From JBDRHL01 sp043816955 (GTDB lineage: Bacteria > Planctomycetota > Phycisphaerae > Sedimentisphaerales > CAYZTY01): DNA of 46,353 bases. Numbering within the stretch: the stretch's first letter is position 1; each line of letters opens with the position of its first letter. This document shows, piece by piece, positions 9,111 through 18,934 of the stretch. The stretch lies in NCBI GenBank assembly GCA_043816955.1, contig JBDRHL010000196.1:1-46353 (forward strand). The letters run 5' to 3'. The notes under the pieces were generated by a model. The model was not told the origin of the DNA. It saw nothing but the letters and a program-made list of their open reading frames with translations, and made no database searches. The translations under genes were made by a program, and so were the position numbers.

Positions 9111-11618
9111 ATGATGGTGTGTAAATATAAAAAGGGTATCGCGTATGTAATGCTGTTCCTGCTGTATGCAGCTCTGCTGACGGCTGGATGCCAGGTCTCC
9201 TTGCCGGTTGAAAAGCAGACAGCAGCGGTACTCGACCTCAATTCTCCTGTCGAACAAGGCAGATACGGCAGCAAAGCAGATTTGGGCGCATCCGAAATTT
9301 CTGTCGATATCGGGAAAATTGAACAAGTAAATGAGCCTGCTGCACTTGTTCAAGGTGCCCTGCCGGATACAGAACAGGCCGGTGAAATCAAGCCTGATAC
9401 AACCGCTGAGTCGATTGATGTAGCAGTTGTTGCCGCGAAGATTTACAAGGGCAACTTTGATGAGGCGCTGCAGGAAGTCAGCGGAACAGGTTCACAAGCC
9501 CTCTGGGACATAATCAGCGAATACAAGGCTATTGACCGCCGCCGAAATGAGGCGAAGCAGAAAAAATACCAGGAACAACTGACGAAACTTGAAGCAATTG
9601 ATCTGCGGGATTTCAGTTATGACGTTAATAACATTGTGGCAGTGCTGTCTGCCTCGATCAAAAACAGGCTCGAAGGTTTCAAGATAACAGAGGAGGCCAA
9701 TGAAGTAGACGTCAACAATCTCGTTGAGAATATGGAAGCGATCATCGAGGCCAAACTCAGGCGAGTCCCGATTGATGCCGCCGCTGAGAGTATACGTCTG
9801 GATGACGTAGCGCAGGTGCTGGCAGCAATAATCAACACTTACGCCTATGCCGATGAGCAGCAAAAAGCTGATCTTTTGAAACGACCGATCACAATCTGGG
9901 CTGTTGAGAAAGCACTGCAGAAAAGTTCCGAATTTGAATCCAAAGGTCAATGGCTCGAGGCGTACTTTATATATCGCCAGCTTCTGAATCTGTATGAAGA
10001 CAATAAGTCCTACGAGGAATATTCGGAGAAACTCAGGCAAAAAGCCCTGATAGAAAGCTCCCTTCAGGACAGTGCCTGTGAGACATGGCAGCAGCGATAC
10101 AACAAGGTGCATAAAGAGCTGTTCGAGTGGGCTCTTAGGCGTTTAGATGCCGGGTATGTGTCGATAATCGACTATCGTCAAATGGCTGTTGAGGCAATCG
10201 AGAGGTGCAAGCTGCTGGCTGAGGTTCTGGTATTCGCCGATACGTGGGAGACCGATTTCCCGGCGATCTGTGCCGATCTGGTTCCTGTCTGGAGGACAGA
10301 GCTGGACAAAATAACTGAAAAGATGCAGGCTTCGCCTTCAGGAGTAACCAAGGATAATTTTACAGCATTATTTGCAGAGATACTGCAGCTCAACAAATCA
10401 ACGGCAGCCATACCTGAAGAAATCTTAATCGCACAGTTCTCCGGCACCGCTCTGGAATATCTCGATCCTTATACAAACATTATCTGGCCGGTGCAGGTGG
10501 AAGAATTCAGCAAAAGCATGACCAATGAGTTCACCGGCATCGGTATTCACATACAAAAGGACAAGCCGGACGGCCCGCTGCAGGTTGTCAGTCTTATTCC
10601 GGGCACACCGGCATACAATTCCTCTCTTGATGCAGGCGATGTGATCGAAGCAGTTGACGGAGTAAGCATGCGCAGCAAGGACATGCCGATCGGCTGTGCC
10701 GTTCAAAGAATAACCGGCCCGGCCGGCACAAAGGTAACGCTTACAGTAAAACATCAGGGTCAGGAAAAGACCGAAGACATTACAATTACGCGGGCGGTAA
10801 TTGTTGTTCCGACGATTCGAGGCTGGCGACGTGACGCGCAAGGCAACTGGCAGTACCTGATCGATGAGGAAAACAGAATCGGTTACATTGGAATAACGGG
10901 TTTTACCGGCACCACATCCGAAGATTTTGAGAACGTTCTGCAAAAACTCGAGGCAGAAGGGCTTTTGGCGCTGGTTCTGGATCTGCGTGACAATTCCGGC
11001 GGCTATCTTGATACTGCCAAGGATATTGCTGATAAATTTATCGACGAAGGCCTGATTGTCAGTACACAGCCGCGGCAGGGCGGGTTTCCGAATTATATGG
11101 TAGCAAAAAAAAGAGGGACCCATCCGAATTATCCGCTTGTCGTACTTATTAACCAGTACTCAGCAAGTGCATCTGAAATCGTCGCGGGAGCCCTGCAGGA
11201 CAAAACGCACAGGCGGGCCATTCTGATTGGAGAAAGAACGTTCGGCAAGGGAAGTGTGCAGACAATTGTGGATTATCCTCAGGGCGCGGGAAGACTTAAA
11301 TATACGATGGCTTACTATCATCTGCCTTCAGGCCAGAGAGTTGAAAGCAGTTATGCCATGAGAAAGCTCGGCAGGGAAGACTGGGGAGTAGCGCCGGATG
11401 TTACAATAGAACTGACTGCTGACGAATATGTTAAAATGCGCTCTATTCAGAGAGACAACGATGTTCTTGCCAAGACAGGAACGGATAACCATGTTGAGCA
11501 GAGCCGACATGCGCTCGAGGAGACACTTGAAGCGGATCCTCAACTGGCTGTTGCAACACTTGTGCTTAAGACCAAACTACTTGAAACAGGGGCTGTATAT
11601 TCCAAGGCAGAATTTTGA
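9111..11618 (+). CDS. lipoprotein carboxy-terminal processing protease (S41) with PDZ domain
   Basis: An 835-residue S41 serine protease. A lipoprotein signal ends in LLTAGC (Cys27). A long helical region (about 100-440) of unknown role comes before a PDZ domain (about 470-550, with VVSLIPGTPAYNSSLDAGD). The catalytic domain starts near 588 (RIGYIGITGF). The nucleophile motif YSASASE lies at 683-689 and the general-base lysine in TFGKGSVQ at Lys713. Such proteases act in the periplasm and cut proteins near their C-termini, and the PDZ domain selects substrates. The long helical insert is larger than in CtpA and may be a scaffold. ATG 9111 and ATG 9114 are both possible starts. It lies 18 bases upstream of lysS. 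Confidence 0.88.
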   Translation: MMVCKYKKGIAYVMLFLLYAALLTAGCQVSLPVEKQTAAVLDLNSPVEQGRYGSKADLGASEISVDIGKIEQVNEPAALVQGALPDTEQAGEIKPDTTAESIDVAVVAAKIYKGNFDEALQEVSGTGSQALWDIISEYKAIDRRRNEAKQKKYQEQLTKLEAIDLRDFSYDVNNIVAVLSASIKNRLEGFKITEEANEVDVNNLVENMEAIIEAKLRRVPIDAAAESIRLDDVAQVLAAIINTYAYADEQQKADLLKRPITIWAVEKALQKSSEFESKGQWLEAYFIYRQLLNLYEDNKSYEEYSEKLRQKALIESSLQDSACETWQQRYNKVHKELFEWALRRLDAGYVSIIDYRQMAVEAIERCKLLAEVLVFADTWETDFPAICADLVPVWRTELDKITEKMQASPSGVTKDNFTALFAEILQLNKSTAAIPEEILIAQFSGTALEYLDPYTNIIWPVQVEEFSKSMTNEFTGIGIHIQKDKPDGPLQVVSLIPGTPAYNSSLDAGDVIEAVDGVSMRSKDMPIGCAVQRITGPAGTKVTLTVKHQGQEKTEDITITRAVIVVPTIRGWRRDAQGNWQYLIDEENRIGYIGITGFTGTTSEDFENVLQKLEAEGLLALVLDLRDNSGGYLDTAKDIADKFIDEGLIVSTQPRQGGFPNYMVAKKRGTHPNYPLVVLINQYSASASEIVAGALQDKTHRRAILIGERTFGKGSVQTIVDYPQGAGRLKYTMAYYHLPSGQRVESSYAMRKLGREDWGVAPDVTIELTADEYVKMRSIQRDNDVLAKTGTDNHVEQSRHALEETLEADPQLAVATLVLKTKLLETGAVYSKAEF

Positions 11619-11636
11619 TGAGTTAAGGTAATCACG

Positions 11637-13085
11637 TTGGATAATGCAGAGAGCATAAGCAGGCTGGAAAGACAAAGACAGGAAAAGCTTCGTCGTATCA
11701 GGGAGCTGGGAATTGATCCTTATGGTTCAAGATTTGACGGTGTGAGCTGTGCGAATGAGGTAAAAGAATCCTTCGCGGACAATAAGCAGGGACAACGTGC
11801 ATGCTGTGCCGGCCGCATTGTTCTGCTTCGCGATATCGGCAAACTTATTTTTATTACGCTTCGTGATTCCGGCGGGACGATTCAACTGGGTCTGAGCAAT
11901 AAGCTTCTTGGCGATCAGTGGCATCTCGTCAAGCTTCTCGAACTGGGGGATATTATAGGCGCTTGTGGTGAAGTTGGAAAAACCAGGACCGGCGAGATAA
12001 CAATCTGGGTTGAGCAACTGACTCTTCTGAGCAAGGCGCTGCTGCAGCCGCCTGAGAAATGGCACGGCCTGGCGGATCCTGATCTGCGATACAGGCAGCG
12101 ATATGTGGATCTCTGGGCAAACCCTGAAGTCATGGAGCGCTTCAGGAAACGGAGTGAGATTCTGGCAACGATTCGCGAATTTCTGACAGGGCGCGGATTC
12201 GTTGAGGTTGAGACGCCGATGATGCAGGCTATTGCAGGCGGGGCGGCGGCAAGGCCCTTTACTACACATCACAACAGCCTGGATATGGATCTTTTTTTGA
12301 GGATTGCGCCGGAGTTGTTTCTAAAGCGCCTTCTTGTGGGCGGGATGGAAAAAGTATTCGAGATCAGCCGGAATTTCCGTAATGAGGGCCTGAGCACCAG
12401 GCACAATCCTGAGTTTACGATGATGGAGGTTTATCAGGCTTATGCCGACTACAACGTCATGATGGATCTTACCGAAGAGGTTATTTCGCTGCTGGTTGAG
12501 AAGCACTGTCCGGGCAATGAGCTTGCATTTGGTGATATGATGATCAACTACAAGCGGCCCTGGCGGCGGGCAACGTATGCCGATCTGCTTAAAGAGTGCA
12601 GCGGCTGTGACATTGATGACCTGGCGGCAATCCGGGTAAAAGCGGCGGGACTTGACCTTAATGAAGCAGAGATGGATGATCCGGTCGTGATTAACGAGGT
12701 ATTTGAAATTACCGTAGAGGATAAACTTGTCAATCCGACTTTTGTGAGCGATTACCCCGCGGCGCTGTGTCCGCTGACCAGGCGGAAGAAGGCCGATCCG
12801 AAGTATGCTGAGCGATTTGAGCTGTACATCGGGAAGATGGAGATTGCCAACGCTTACACCGAGCTGAATGACCCGGCAATACAGGAAGAGAACTTCAGGA
12901 TCCAGTTGCGCGGACAGGACGAATCGATGGCGAAAATGGATACTGATTTTATAACAGCGCTAAAGTATGGCATGCCGCCTGCTGGAGGACTCGGCATCGG
13001 AATCGATCGTCTTATTATGCTGCTGACCGGAGTAACGAGCATTCGTGACGTTATCCTGTTTCCTATACTCAAACCGAATTCCTGA
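11637..13085 (+). CDS. lysS: lysyl-tRNA synthetase, class II
   Basis: Charges tRNA-Lys with lysine in the cytoplasm. The 482-residue protein has an N-terminal OB-fold anticodon-binding domain (about 55-140), then the class II catalytic core. Motif 2 is seen as FRNEGLSTRHNPEFTMME and motif 3 as GGLGIGIDRLIMLLTG near the C-terminus. Length and order are normal. The start is TTG 11637, with AAGG at 11625-11628, 8 bases upstream. It is followed 15 bases later by the ABC exporter permease, so the synthetase and exporter are probably cotranscribed. Confidence 0.95.
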   Translation: MDNAESISRLERQRQEKLRRIRELGIDPYGSRFDGVSCANEVKESFADNKQGQRACCAGRIVLLRDIGKLIFITLRDSGGTIQLGLSNKLLGDQWHLVKLLELGDIIGACGEVGKTRTGEITIWVEQLTLLSKALLQPPEKWHGLADPDLRYRQRYVDLWANPEVMERFRKRSEILATIREFLTGRGFVEVETPMMQAIAGGAAARPFTTHHNSLDMDLFLRIAPELFLKRLLVGGMEKVFEISRNFRNEGLSTRHNPEFTMMEVYQAYADYNVMMDLTEEVISLLVEKHCPGNELAFGDMMINYKRPWRRATYADLLKECSGCDIDDLAAIRVKAAGLDLNEAEMDDPVVINEVFEITVEDKLVNPTFVSDYPAALCPLTRRKKADPKYAERFELYIGKMEIANAYTELNDPAIQEENFRIQLRGQDESMAKMDTDFITALKYGMPPAGGLGIGIDRLIMLLTGVTSIRDVILFPILKPNS

Positions 13086-13100
13086 CTGACCGCGGATAAT

Positions 13101-14444
13101 ATGCTCAAGTTTTTTCTATGGCTGAAGTACCTGCGTAAGAGAAAGATAATTCTGCTGAGCATCGGCGCTGTTACTCTGGCCTGTGCCCTGCTGATCGTAA
13201 TAGCAAGTCTGTTTGCCGGCTTTATAGACGCGATTGAAAAGGCAGGTGCGGAGATACTGGGGGATGTTTTCCTCAGCCCGGCTCGCCCGATCCAGGAATC
13301 GGATGAGCTTATCAGGCGTCTGGAAGCCCTCAAGGAGGTAAAGGCTGCGACTACAGTTGTCGAGACATACGGGCTGGTGCACCTTGGCAGGGGTAATGTC
13401 AGGGCGGTTAAAATTCTCGGGATCGACCCGGCGCAATATGCGAAAGTTACCAGCTTCAAAAACGCTCTATTGAATCAAAAGGATGCCGATGGGACGCCGA
13501 GCTTTGAGTTTAAGGGCGGACAAAAAGAAGCTGCGGGATTTGTGGGAGCAGGTGTTCTGGGCGTGCCTGATGAAAAGACGGATGAATACGACTTTGAGCG
13601 GATAAAGGCTGAGTGGCTCGGAAAACAGGTAGTTGTTACCTGCGGGGTTGTGATGCAGGGACCCGATGAAGTGCGGCCTGCAGAGGACCAAAAGGTATTC
13701 AAAACCAGAAAGATGGCTTTTGCGATTGCCGATATTGTCTTTACGGGGATTTACTTCCGGGACAAAAACGAGATTTACCTGCCGGTTCTGCGTGTCCGGG
13801 AACTTGCGGAGCAGTCTTGGAATGAATCGGTGCAGATCAAGCTGGAAGCGGGCATCGAAGCTGATGCGGCCGTTGAAGTTATTCGCCGGGTATGGGAGGC
13901 TTTTGCGAGAGAACAGGGGCTAAGTGAATATGAAGTATTACATCCGCTGCTGAAGACTTCCCGGCAGATGCAGGCATTTGCAGTTGCTGAGCTTGAGAAG
14001 CAAAAGGGCGTTTTAATGCTGATCTTCGGAGTGATATGTTCCGGCGTGATCCTGCTGGTATTCTGCATCTTTTACATGATTGTAACGACAAAACGAAGGG
14101 ATATTGCCATAATCAAGAGCTGCGGGACAGGCAGTTTTTCGGTGTGGTTTATTTTTCTGGGCTTCGGTTTTTGTGTTGGTGCTCTTGGTTCATTGGCAGG
14201 TGCGGCTGCAGCGTGGGTGATTGTTCACAATGTCAATGCCCTTGAACATACTTTTAGAATTCTTTTCGGATTGAAACTCTGGAAGAGCAGTGTTTATATC
14301 TTTCAAAAGATTCCAAATCAGATTGACGTTACTGCGATGTTGTGGATAATCGGTTCCGCAATTGCAGCGGCGATGCTGGGGGGCCTGATACCGGCGGTGA
14401 CGGCTGCGAGAATGAAACCCGTTGAAATTCTGCGATACGAATAA
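13101..14444 (+). CDS. LolC/E-like ABC transporter permease (first)
   Basis: A 447-residue FtsX/LolC-type permease. One N-terminal membrane helix (about 15-42) is followed by a large periplasmic domain (about 45-300). Three C-terminal helices come next, and the end PAVTAARMKPVEILRYE is the usual C-terminal signature of MacB/LolC-type permeases. With the next two genes it forms a complete exporter, probably lifting lipoproteins or other lipidated cargo from the inner membrane toward the outer membrane. LolCDE or MacB-like cargo cannot be separated by reading alone. Its TAA overlaps the ATG of the next permease as TAATG. Confidence 0.85.
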   Translation: MLKFFLWLKYLRKRKIILLSIGAVTLACALLIVIASLFAGFIDAIEKAGAEILGDVFLSPARPIQESDELIRRLEALKEVKAATTVVETYGLVHLGRGNVRAVKILGIDPAQYAKVTSFKNALLNQKDADGTPSFEFKGGQKEAAGFVGAGVLGVPDEKTDEYDFERIKAEWLGKQVVVTCGVVMQGPDEVRPAEDQKVFKTRKMAFAIADIVFTGIYFRDKNEIYLPVLRVRELAEQSWNESVQIKLEAGIEADAAVEVIRRVWEAFAREQGLSEYEVLHPLLKTSRQMQAFAVAELEKQKGVLMLIFGVICSGVILLVFCIFYMIVTTKRRDIAIIKSCGTGSFSVWFIFLGFGFCVGALGSLAGAAAAWVIVHNVNALEHTFRILFGLKLWKSSVYIFQKIPNQIDVTAMLWIIGSAIAAAMLGGLIPAVTAARMKPVEILRYE

Positions 14445-15793
14445 TGTACAAGATTCTTCTTGCATTTCGGTACCTTTTGAAGCGGCGAATAACATACCTC
14501 GCTGTTGCAGCGGTCGGCCTTTGTGTTTTTATGGTTGTGGTGGTGATGACCGTGATGAGCGGCCTTGCCAATGATTTCAAGGTCAAGAACCATGACTGGG
14601 TCGGCGACTGCGTTATAGGCAGTGAATCGCTGGTGGGGTTCAGCTATTACGAAGATTTTCTTCAGGTTCTCGATAAGGCTGAGTTTGTCGAGGCGGCTTC
14701 GCCGGTCATACAGAGTTATGCGCTGCTGGCCTATGATCCTGCAAACAGCAACGTACGGGTTGAGATTATGGGTATCGATCCTGAAAGGTACTGCCGGGTA
14801 ACCGGCTTCGGCAGGACGATTTATTATAACAAGAGAAATTGCGCTGCAGTATTCACCTCGCCCCACTCACCGAACAAGCCGGGGTGCGTGCCCGGCATTG
14901 ATCTTGTAATCGCACGAGACAATTTAGGCAAATATTATCACCGCAGGACAATCCCTGATGCTTCGTTTGCGATAAGCTCTTTTCCTCTCACGGCCGGCGG
15001 AGCGCTGGCAAAAGCGGATATCGGCGTGGTTAACACGATGGATTTTTGTTACAGCGATGATTCACACAGCGGGCTTGCGAAAGTTGATGAGTCTTTTGTC
15101 TATCTTCCGTTTGAGCAGGCCCAGAAACTCTGCGGCATGGATGGAACAGATAAAAGGGCGAGCAAAATATTCGTCAGGTTCAGGGCGGGTGTCGACCTTG
15201 AAACCGGTGTTGAAAAAATAACCGGGTTATGGCAGAAATTTGTGAAGGATAATGCCGGCCGGACAAGAGCCAACCTGTTCGAGAATGTTACAGTACAAAG
15301 CTGGAAGAGCTACCGGCGAGAGGTCATCGCTCCGGTAGAGACCGAGCAGTTGATGATGATGCTGACATTTACGATCGTGGCAATTGTGACGGTTTTTATA
15401 ATATTCGTCATTTTCTACATGCTTGTAAGTCACAAGAGCAAGGATATCGGCGTTCTCAAGAGCATCGGGGTCCGCGACAATCAGGTCGCGAGGCTTTTCT
15501 TGCTGCTGGGAGGACTTGTCGGGCTTTGCGGTTCGATAATCGGCACAGCGGGGGGGATTCTTTTCCTTGCAAAAATAAATCAAATTGAAGCGTGGCTGTA
15601 TCGGCGGTATGATTTTCAGCTCTGGGATCGAGCGATGTACGCCATTGACGAAATCCCGAACCAGATAGAGCCTGAGACGCTGATCGTGATCGGTCTTGCA
15701 GCTATTTTGGTCTGCCTAGCAGGTGCGGTTTTTCCGAGTCTGCAGGCTGCGCGACGCCAGCCGACTCAGACACTTCAGGTTAACCAGTTGTAA
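14444..15793 (+). CDS. LolC/E-like ABC transporter permease (second)
   Basis: A 449-residue paralogue-like partner of the preceding permease. It has an N-terminal helix (about 15-40, rich in Val/Met), a periplasmic domain, and three C-terminal helices. The C-terminal FPSLQAARRQPTQTLQ matches the permease family ending. In both genes the segment before the first C-terminal helix is followed by a basic cytoplasmic loop, SHKSKDIGVLKSIG here and TTKRRDIAIIKSCG in the first. These loops are where LolD-type ATPases dock. The start overlaps the previous stop by one base, so translation is probably coupled to give equal amounts of the two subunits. Confidence 0.85.
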   Translation: MYKILLAFRYLLKRRITYLAVAAVGLCVFMVVVVMTVMSGLANDFKVKNHDWVGDCVIGSESLVGFSYYEDFLQVLDKAEFVEAASPVIQSYALLAYDPANSNVRVEIMGIDPERYCRVTGFGRTIYYNKRNCAAVFTSPHSPNKPGCVPGIDLVIARDNLGKYYHRRTIPDASFAISSFPLTAGGALAKADIGVVNTMDFCYSDDSHSGLAKVDESFVYLPFEQAQKLCGMDGTDKRASKIFVRFRAGVDLETGVEKITGLWQKFVKDNAGRTRANLFENVTVQSWKSYRREVIAPVETEQLMMMLTFTIVAIVTVFIIFVIFYMLVSHKSKDIGVLKSIGVRDNQVARLFLLLGGLVGLCGSIIGTAGGILFLAKINQIEAWLYRRYDFQLWDRAMYAIDEIPNQIEPETLIVIGLAAILVCLAGAVFPSLQAARRQPTQTLQVNQL

Positions 15794-15807
15794 ATGGATT
15801 ATACGAG

Positions 15808-16566
15808 ATGGGAAACGAAAAGAGCCTGATACATGCCAAAGACGTTCATAAATCCTATCGGATGGGCGTTACAAGGCTGAACGTTCTGAAGGGGGTGGAA
15901 TTGAGTGTCGGGAAAGGTGAATTTGTTGCGATTATCGGCGCTTCAGGCAGCGGCAAAAGCACTTTGCTGCATACACTCGGAGCTTTGGACAGCCCGGACA
16001 AGGGAAAGATAGAGTTTGAGGGCAGGGATATTTCGTCACTGAGTGCCGCCGGTGTAAGTAGATTCAGAAACGAAATGGTGGGTTTTGTCTTTCAGTTCTA
16101 TCATCTGCTTGACGAGCTGAACGTGCTGGAAAATGTGATGCTTCCGGCGATGGTCCGGACGGGCGTTGTCGGCTGGCTGAAGACGCGAAAGACTGCGGCA
16201 AGGCGCGCCAGCTGGATTCTGGAGAGATTCGGGCTTGCCGAGAGGCTGGGCCACATGCCCTATCAGCTTTCCGGGGGCGAGCGACAGCGTGTGGCAATGG
16301 CGCGAGCCCTGATAAATGAGCCGCGGCTTGTTCTGGCCGATGAGCCTACCGGAAACCTTGACTCTGTGACGGGAAATGGTATCTTAGATATGCTGGAAGA
16401 GCTTAACCGGAGCGGCCAGACCATAGTAATTGTGACTCATGACGAAAGAATAGCGGCAAGGGCAAAAAAAGTGTTCAATCTGGCCGACGGGAAAATAAGC
16501 CAGGAGCGGCCGGGCAAGGTGTTTAACGCGGAGATTGCGAATGGGACTGAAAATATGGCTCAATGA
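15808..16566 (+). CDS. LolD-like ABC transporter ATPase
   Basis: The 252-residue ATPase of the exporter. Walker A is GASGSGKSTLL, the signature is LSGGERQRVAMARAL, Walker B is LVLADEPTGNLD, and the H-loop is VTHDERIA. The SGGERQRVAMARAL and ADEPTGNLD patterns are typical of the LolD/MacB/FtsE group. A C-terminal tail of about 25 residues extends past the core. The gene starts 14 bases after the second permease, and its end overlaps the next gene by 26 bases. It drives the two permeases at the inner membrane. Confidence 0.9.
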   Translation: MGNEKSLIHAKDVHKSYRMGVTRLNVLKGVELSVGKGEFVAIIGASGSGKSTLLHTLGALDSPDKGKIEFEGRDISSLSAAGVSRFRNEMVGFVFQFYHLLDELNVLENVMLPAMVRTGVVGWLKTRKTAARRASWILERFGLAERLGHMPYQLSGGERQRVAMARALINEPRLVLADEPTGNLDSVTGNGILDMLEELNRSGQTIVIVTHDERIAARAKKVFNLADGKISQERPGKVFNAEIANGTENMAQ

Positions 16567-17398
16567 TAAACTGGTTGATGAATCAGAAGCGAAGATATCC
16601 GTCTTTGACCATGGGTTGCTTTACGGCGACGGTGTGTTTGAAGGCATACGCGTATATAACGGGAAAATATTCGAACTGGATGCACACCTGAAGCGCTTGT
16701 ACGATTCAGCAAAGGTGGTCCGCCTTGCAGTTCCAATGGAAATGAAGGAGCTGATCGCTGCCACTTGCCAGACAGTTAAGACAAACAACATTGATAACGG
16801 TTATATCCGGCTTGTTGTTACCAGGGGCACAGGCACACTGGGGTTGAATCCCTTTATCTGTAAGAAGCCGCAGATATTCATCATCGCGGACAAAATTCAG
16901 CTTTATAGTGAGGAGACGTATGAACACGGGCTTAAGGTGATAAGTGCGACAACCGTGCGGAATCATCCGCTTGGGATACCGCCCCAGATAAAAAGCCTGA
17001 ATTATCTGAACAATATACTGGCCAAAATTGAGGCATTGGATCAAAACATGCCTGAGGCGATCATGTACAACCACGAAGGTTTTGTGGCTGAGGGGACCGG
17101 TGAGAATGTGTTTATAATCCGCAACGGGGTTGTCTATGCCCCGCCGGCAGAAGCGGGATCACTGGAAGGGATAACCAGGGCAATTGTCATCAAGCTCGCT
17201 GAAAAGGAAAACCTTAAAGTTGTGGAAAAGAACCTGACAAGATTCGATTTATATGTCGCCGAGGAATTTTTTCTCACGGGAACGGCGGCAGAAGTAATAG
17301 GTGTCGTGGAGATTGACGGAAGAATGATAGGCGACGGCAAGGTCGGGCCGATAACCAAACGTCTTCGCGAGAGATTTTTCGAATATGCCAGAAGCTGA
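16541..17398 (+). CDS. ilvE: branched-chain amino acid aminotransferase (class IV)
   Basis: A PLP-dependent class IV transaminase of 285 residues. It makes valine, leucine and isoleucine from their keto acids with glutamate as amino donor. The PLP lysine is Lys151 in PQIKSLNYLNN, and the phosphate-binding stretch EGTGENVFI follows. The start MGLKIWLNDKLVDE is typical. ATG 16541 is preceded by CGGAG at 7-base spacing; both lie inside the 3' end of the ABC ATPase gene, so the genes overlap by 26 bases. The ilvBN genes of the same pathway lie about 17 kb away on the other strand. D-amino-acid aminotransferase is a less likely alternative. Confidence 0.9.
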   Translation: MGLKIWLNDKLVDESEAKISVFDHGLLYGDGVFEGIRVYNGKIFELDAHLKRLYDSAKVVRLAVPMEMKELIAATCQTVKTNNIDNGYIRLVVTRGTGTLGLNPFICKKPQIFIIADKIQLYSEETYEHGLKVISATTVRNHPLGIPPQIKSLNYLNNILAKIEALDQNMPEAIMYNHEGFVAEGTGENVFIIRNGVVYAPPAEAGSLEGITRAIVIKLAEKENLKVVEKNLTRFDLYVAEEFFLTGTAAEVIGVVEIDGRMIGDGKVGPITKRLRERFFEYARS

Positions 17399-17452
17399 AA
17401 AGCCCCCGGTGTCAAAAAACAGAATCAAACCTGGAAATAAAGGGGTGAAAAA

Positions 17453-18853
17453 ATGAAGAAGATTTCCGTTTTTTCAATAGCGGCTGTGCTGCTCTGCTGG
17501 AGCAGCGTGTTTTCAGCCGGCGAAGATGCCAGGCCCGGTGTTGGTGTGACTATTTATAATAATGACTTTGGTGTGGTCAAGGAAAGACGCCTGATCCATT
17601 TCAGCAAGGGGCTCAACAAAGTCAAATTTACCGAAGTGGCTTCAGCAATTGACCCGACGACAGTAAACTTTCAATGTCTCACCGCTCCCGGCGCGGTAGC
17701 GATACTCGAACAGAATTACGAATACGACCTTGTGAGCACGGAAAGCCTGTTAAAGCGATACATTGACGGGCAGGTCTGCGTGGAAATCCGCGGCAGCGGC
17801 GCTGATCCGGGAAAAGCGATCGAAGGGATACTGCTGGCGTCGATGGATCGCAACCTGATAGTGCGCCCGCCGACAGGGGAGGTAGAGATAATCAGCACAG
17901 ACGCCGTAGAGCAGGTAAAACTGACGAAGCTGCCTGAAGACCTTGTAACGAGGCCGACACTAAACTGGCTCGCGGAATCCGCAAAAGAGGGACAGCTTCT
18001 CTGCCAGGTAACGTACACCACCGGACAAATCACCTGGAGCGCGGACTATTCGGCTGTTCTGAACGCCGATGAAAGTAAAATCGATCTTTCCGGCTGGGTA
18101 ACAATCGACAACAAAAGCGGCACGGCATACAAGGACGCGGTAATAAAGCTCATAGCCGGTGATGTCCGGCGGGTAGTTGAAGAACGTCTGAAACTCCGCG
18201 ATAAGGGGGTGCTCCTGATGGAGGCACGGGTGCCCAGAGCGGCGGGATTTGAAGAAAAACCTTTCATGGAGTATCATCTTTACACACTCGGCAGGGCTTC
18301 CACAATAAACAACAATCAGGTCAAGCAGATCGAACTTATGCCTACGGCTGCGGAAGTGCCGGTGAAAAAGCTTTATATCTACGACCGCCAGGAAAAGGAT
18401 GACAAGGTTCAGATAAAATTCGAGTTTGAAAACACCCAGGAGAATCATTTAGGTATTCCGCTGCCTAAAGGGAAGGTGCGAGTTTTCAAAAAGGATCCGG
18501 CTGACGGTATGCTGGAATTTGTCGGGGAAGACCGGATCGATCACACAGCCAAAAAAGAGAAGCTGCTGCTGTATATTGGTGACGCGTTTGATGTAGTTCC
18601 AGAGTACACCCTAATGGATTCAAAGCGCGAACGGCGGAAAATATGCGAAACGCATAAGGTGGAACTGCGGAACAGGAAAGATACGGCTGTCAGCGTTAAT
18701 GTGGACGAGAAGTTCCCGGCATGGGTCAACTGGCAAATTGATGAGTCCAGTCAGAAGTACGAAAAGCGTGATGCCCGAACCGCAAGATTCCAGATTGATG
18801 TGCCTGCTGATTCCGTCGTGATTCTTCAATATACCGCTACGCAGACGTGGTAA
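17453..18853 (+). CDS. secreted DUF4139-type protein
   Basis: A 466-residue exported protein. A signal peptide (about 1-21, ending in VFSA) is followed by an N-terminal beta-rich domain (GVTIYNNDFGVVKERR) and a C-terminal DUF4139-like domain (about 190-466). The latter includes YTTGQITWSADYSAVL and the later EFENTQENHLGIPLPKGKVRV, a pattern I associate with that family. The molecular role of the family is not established. GGGGTGA lies before ATG 17453. It ends the + strand block and converges with folC. Confidence 0.8.
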   Translation: MKKISVFSIAAVLLCWSSVFSAGEDARPGVGVTIYNNDFGVVKERRLIHFSKGLNKVKFTEVASAIDPTTVNFQCLTAPGAVAILEQNYEYDLVSTESLLKRYIDGQVCVEIRGSGADPGKAIEGILLASMDRNLIVRPPTGEVEIISTDAVEQVKLTKLPEDLVTRPTLNWLAESAKEGQLLCQVTYTTGQITWSADYSAVLNADESKIDLSGWVTIDNKSGTAYKDAVIKLIAGDVRRVVEERLKLRDKGVLLMEARVPRAAGFEEKPFMEYHLYTLGRASTINNNQVKQIELMPTAAEVPVKKLYIYDRQEKDDKVQIKFEFENTQENHLGIPLPKGKVRVFKKDPADGMLEFVGEDRIDHTAKKEKLLLYIGDAFDVVPEYTLMDSKRERRKICETHKVELRNRKDTAVSVNVDEKFPAWVNWQIDESSQKYEKRDARTARFQIDVPADSVVILQYTATQTW

Positions 18854-18934
18854 GGACTTTACAAAAGGCTGCTGAAACCAGACATCGGCAAAACATTATG
18901 AAAAATACAGGTTTGCGGGAATATATGGCTGTGG

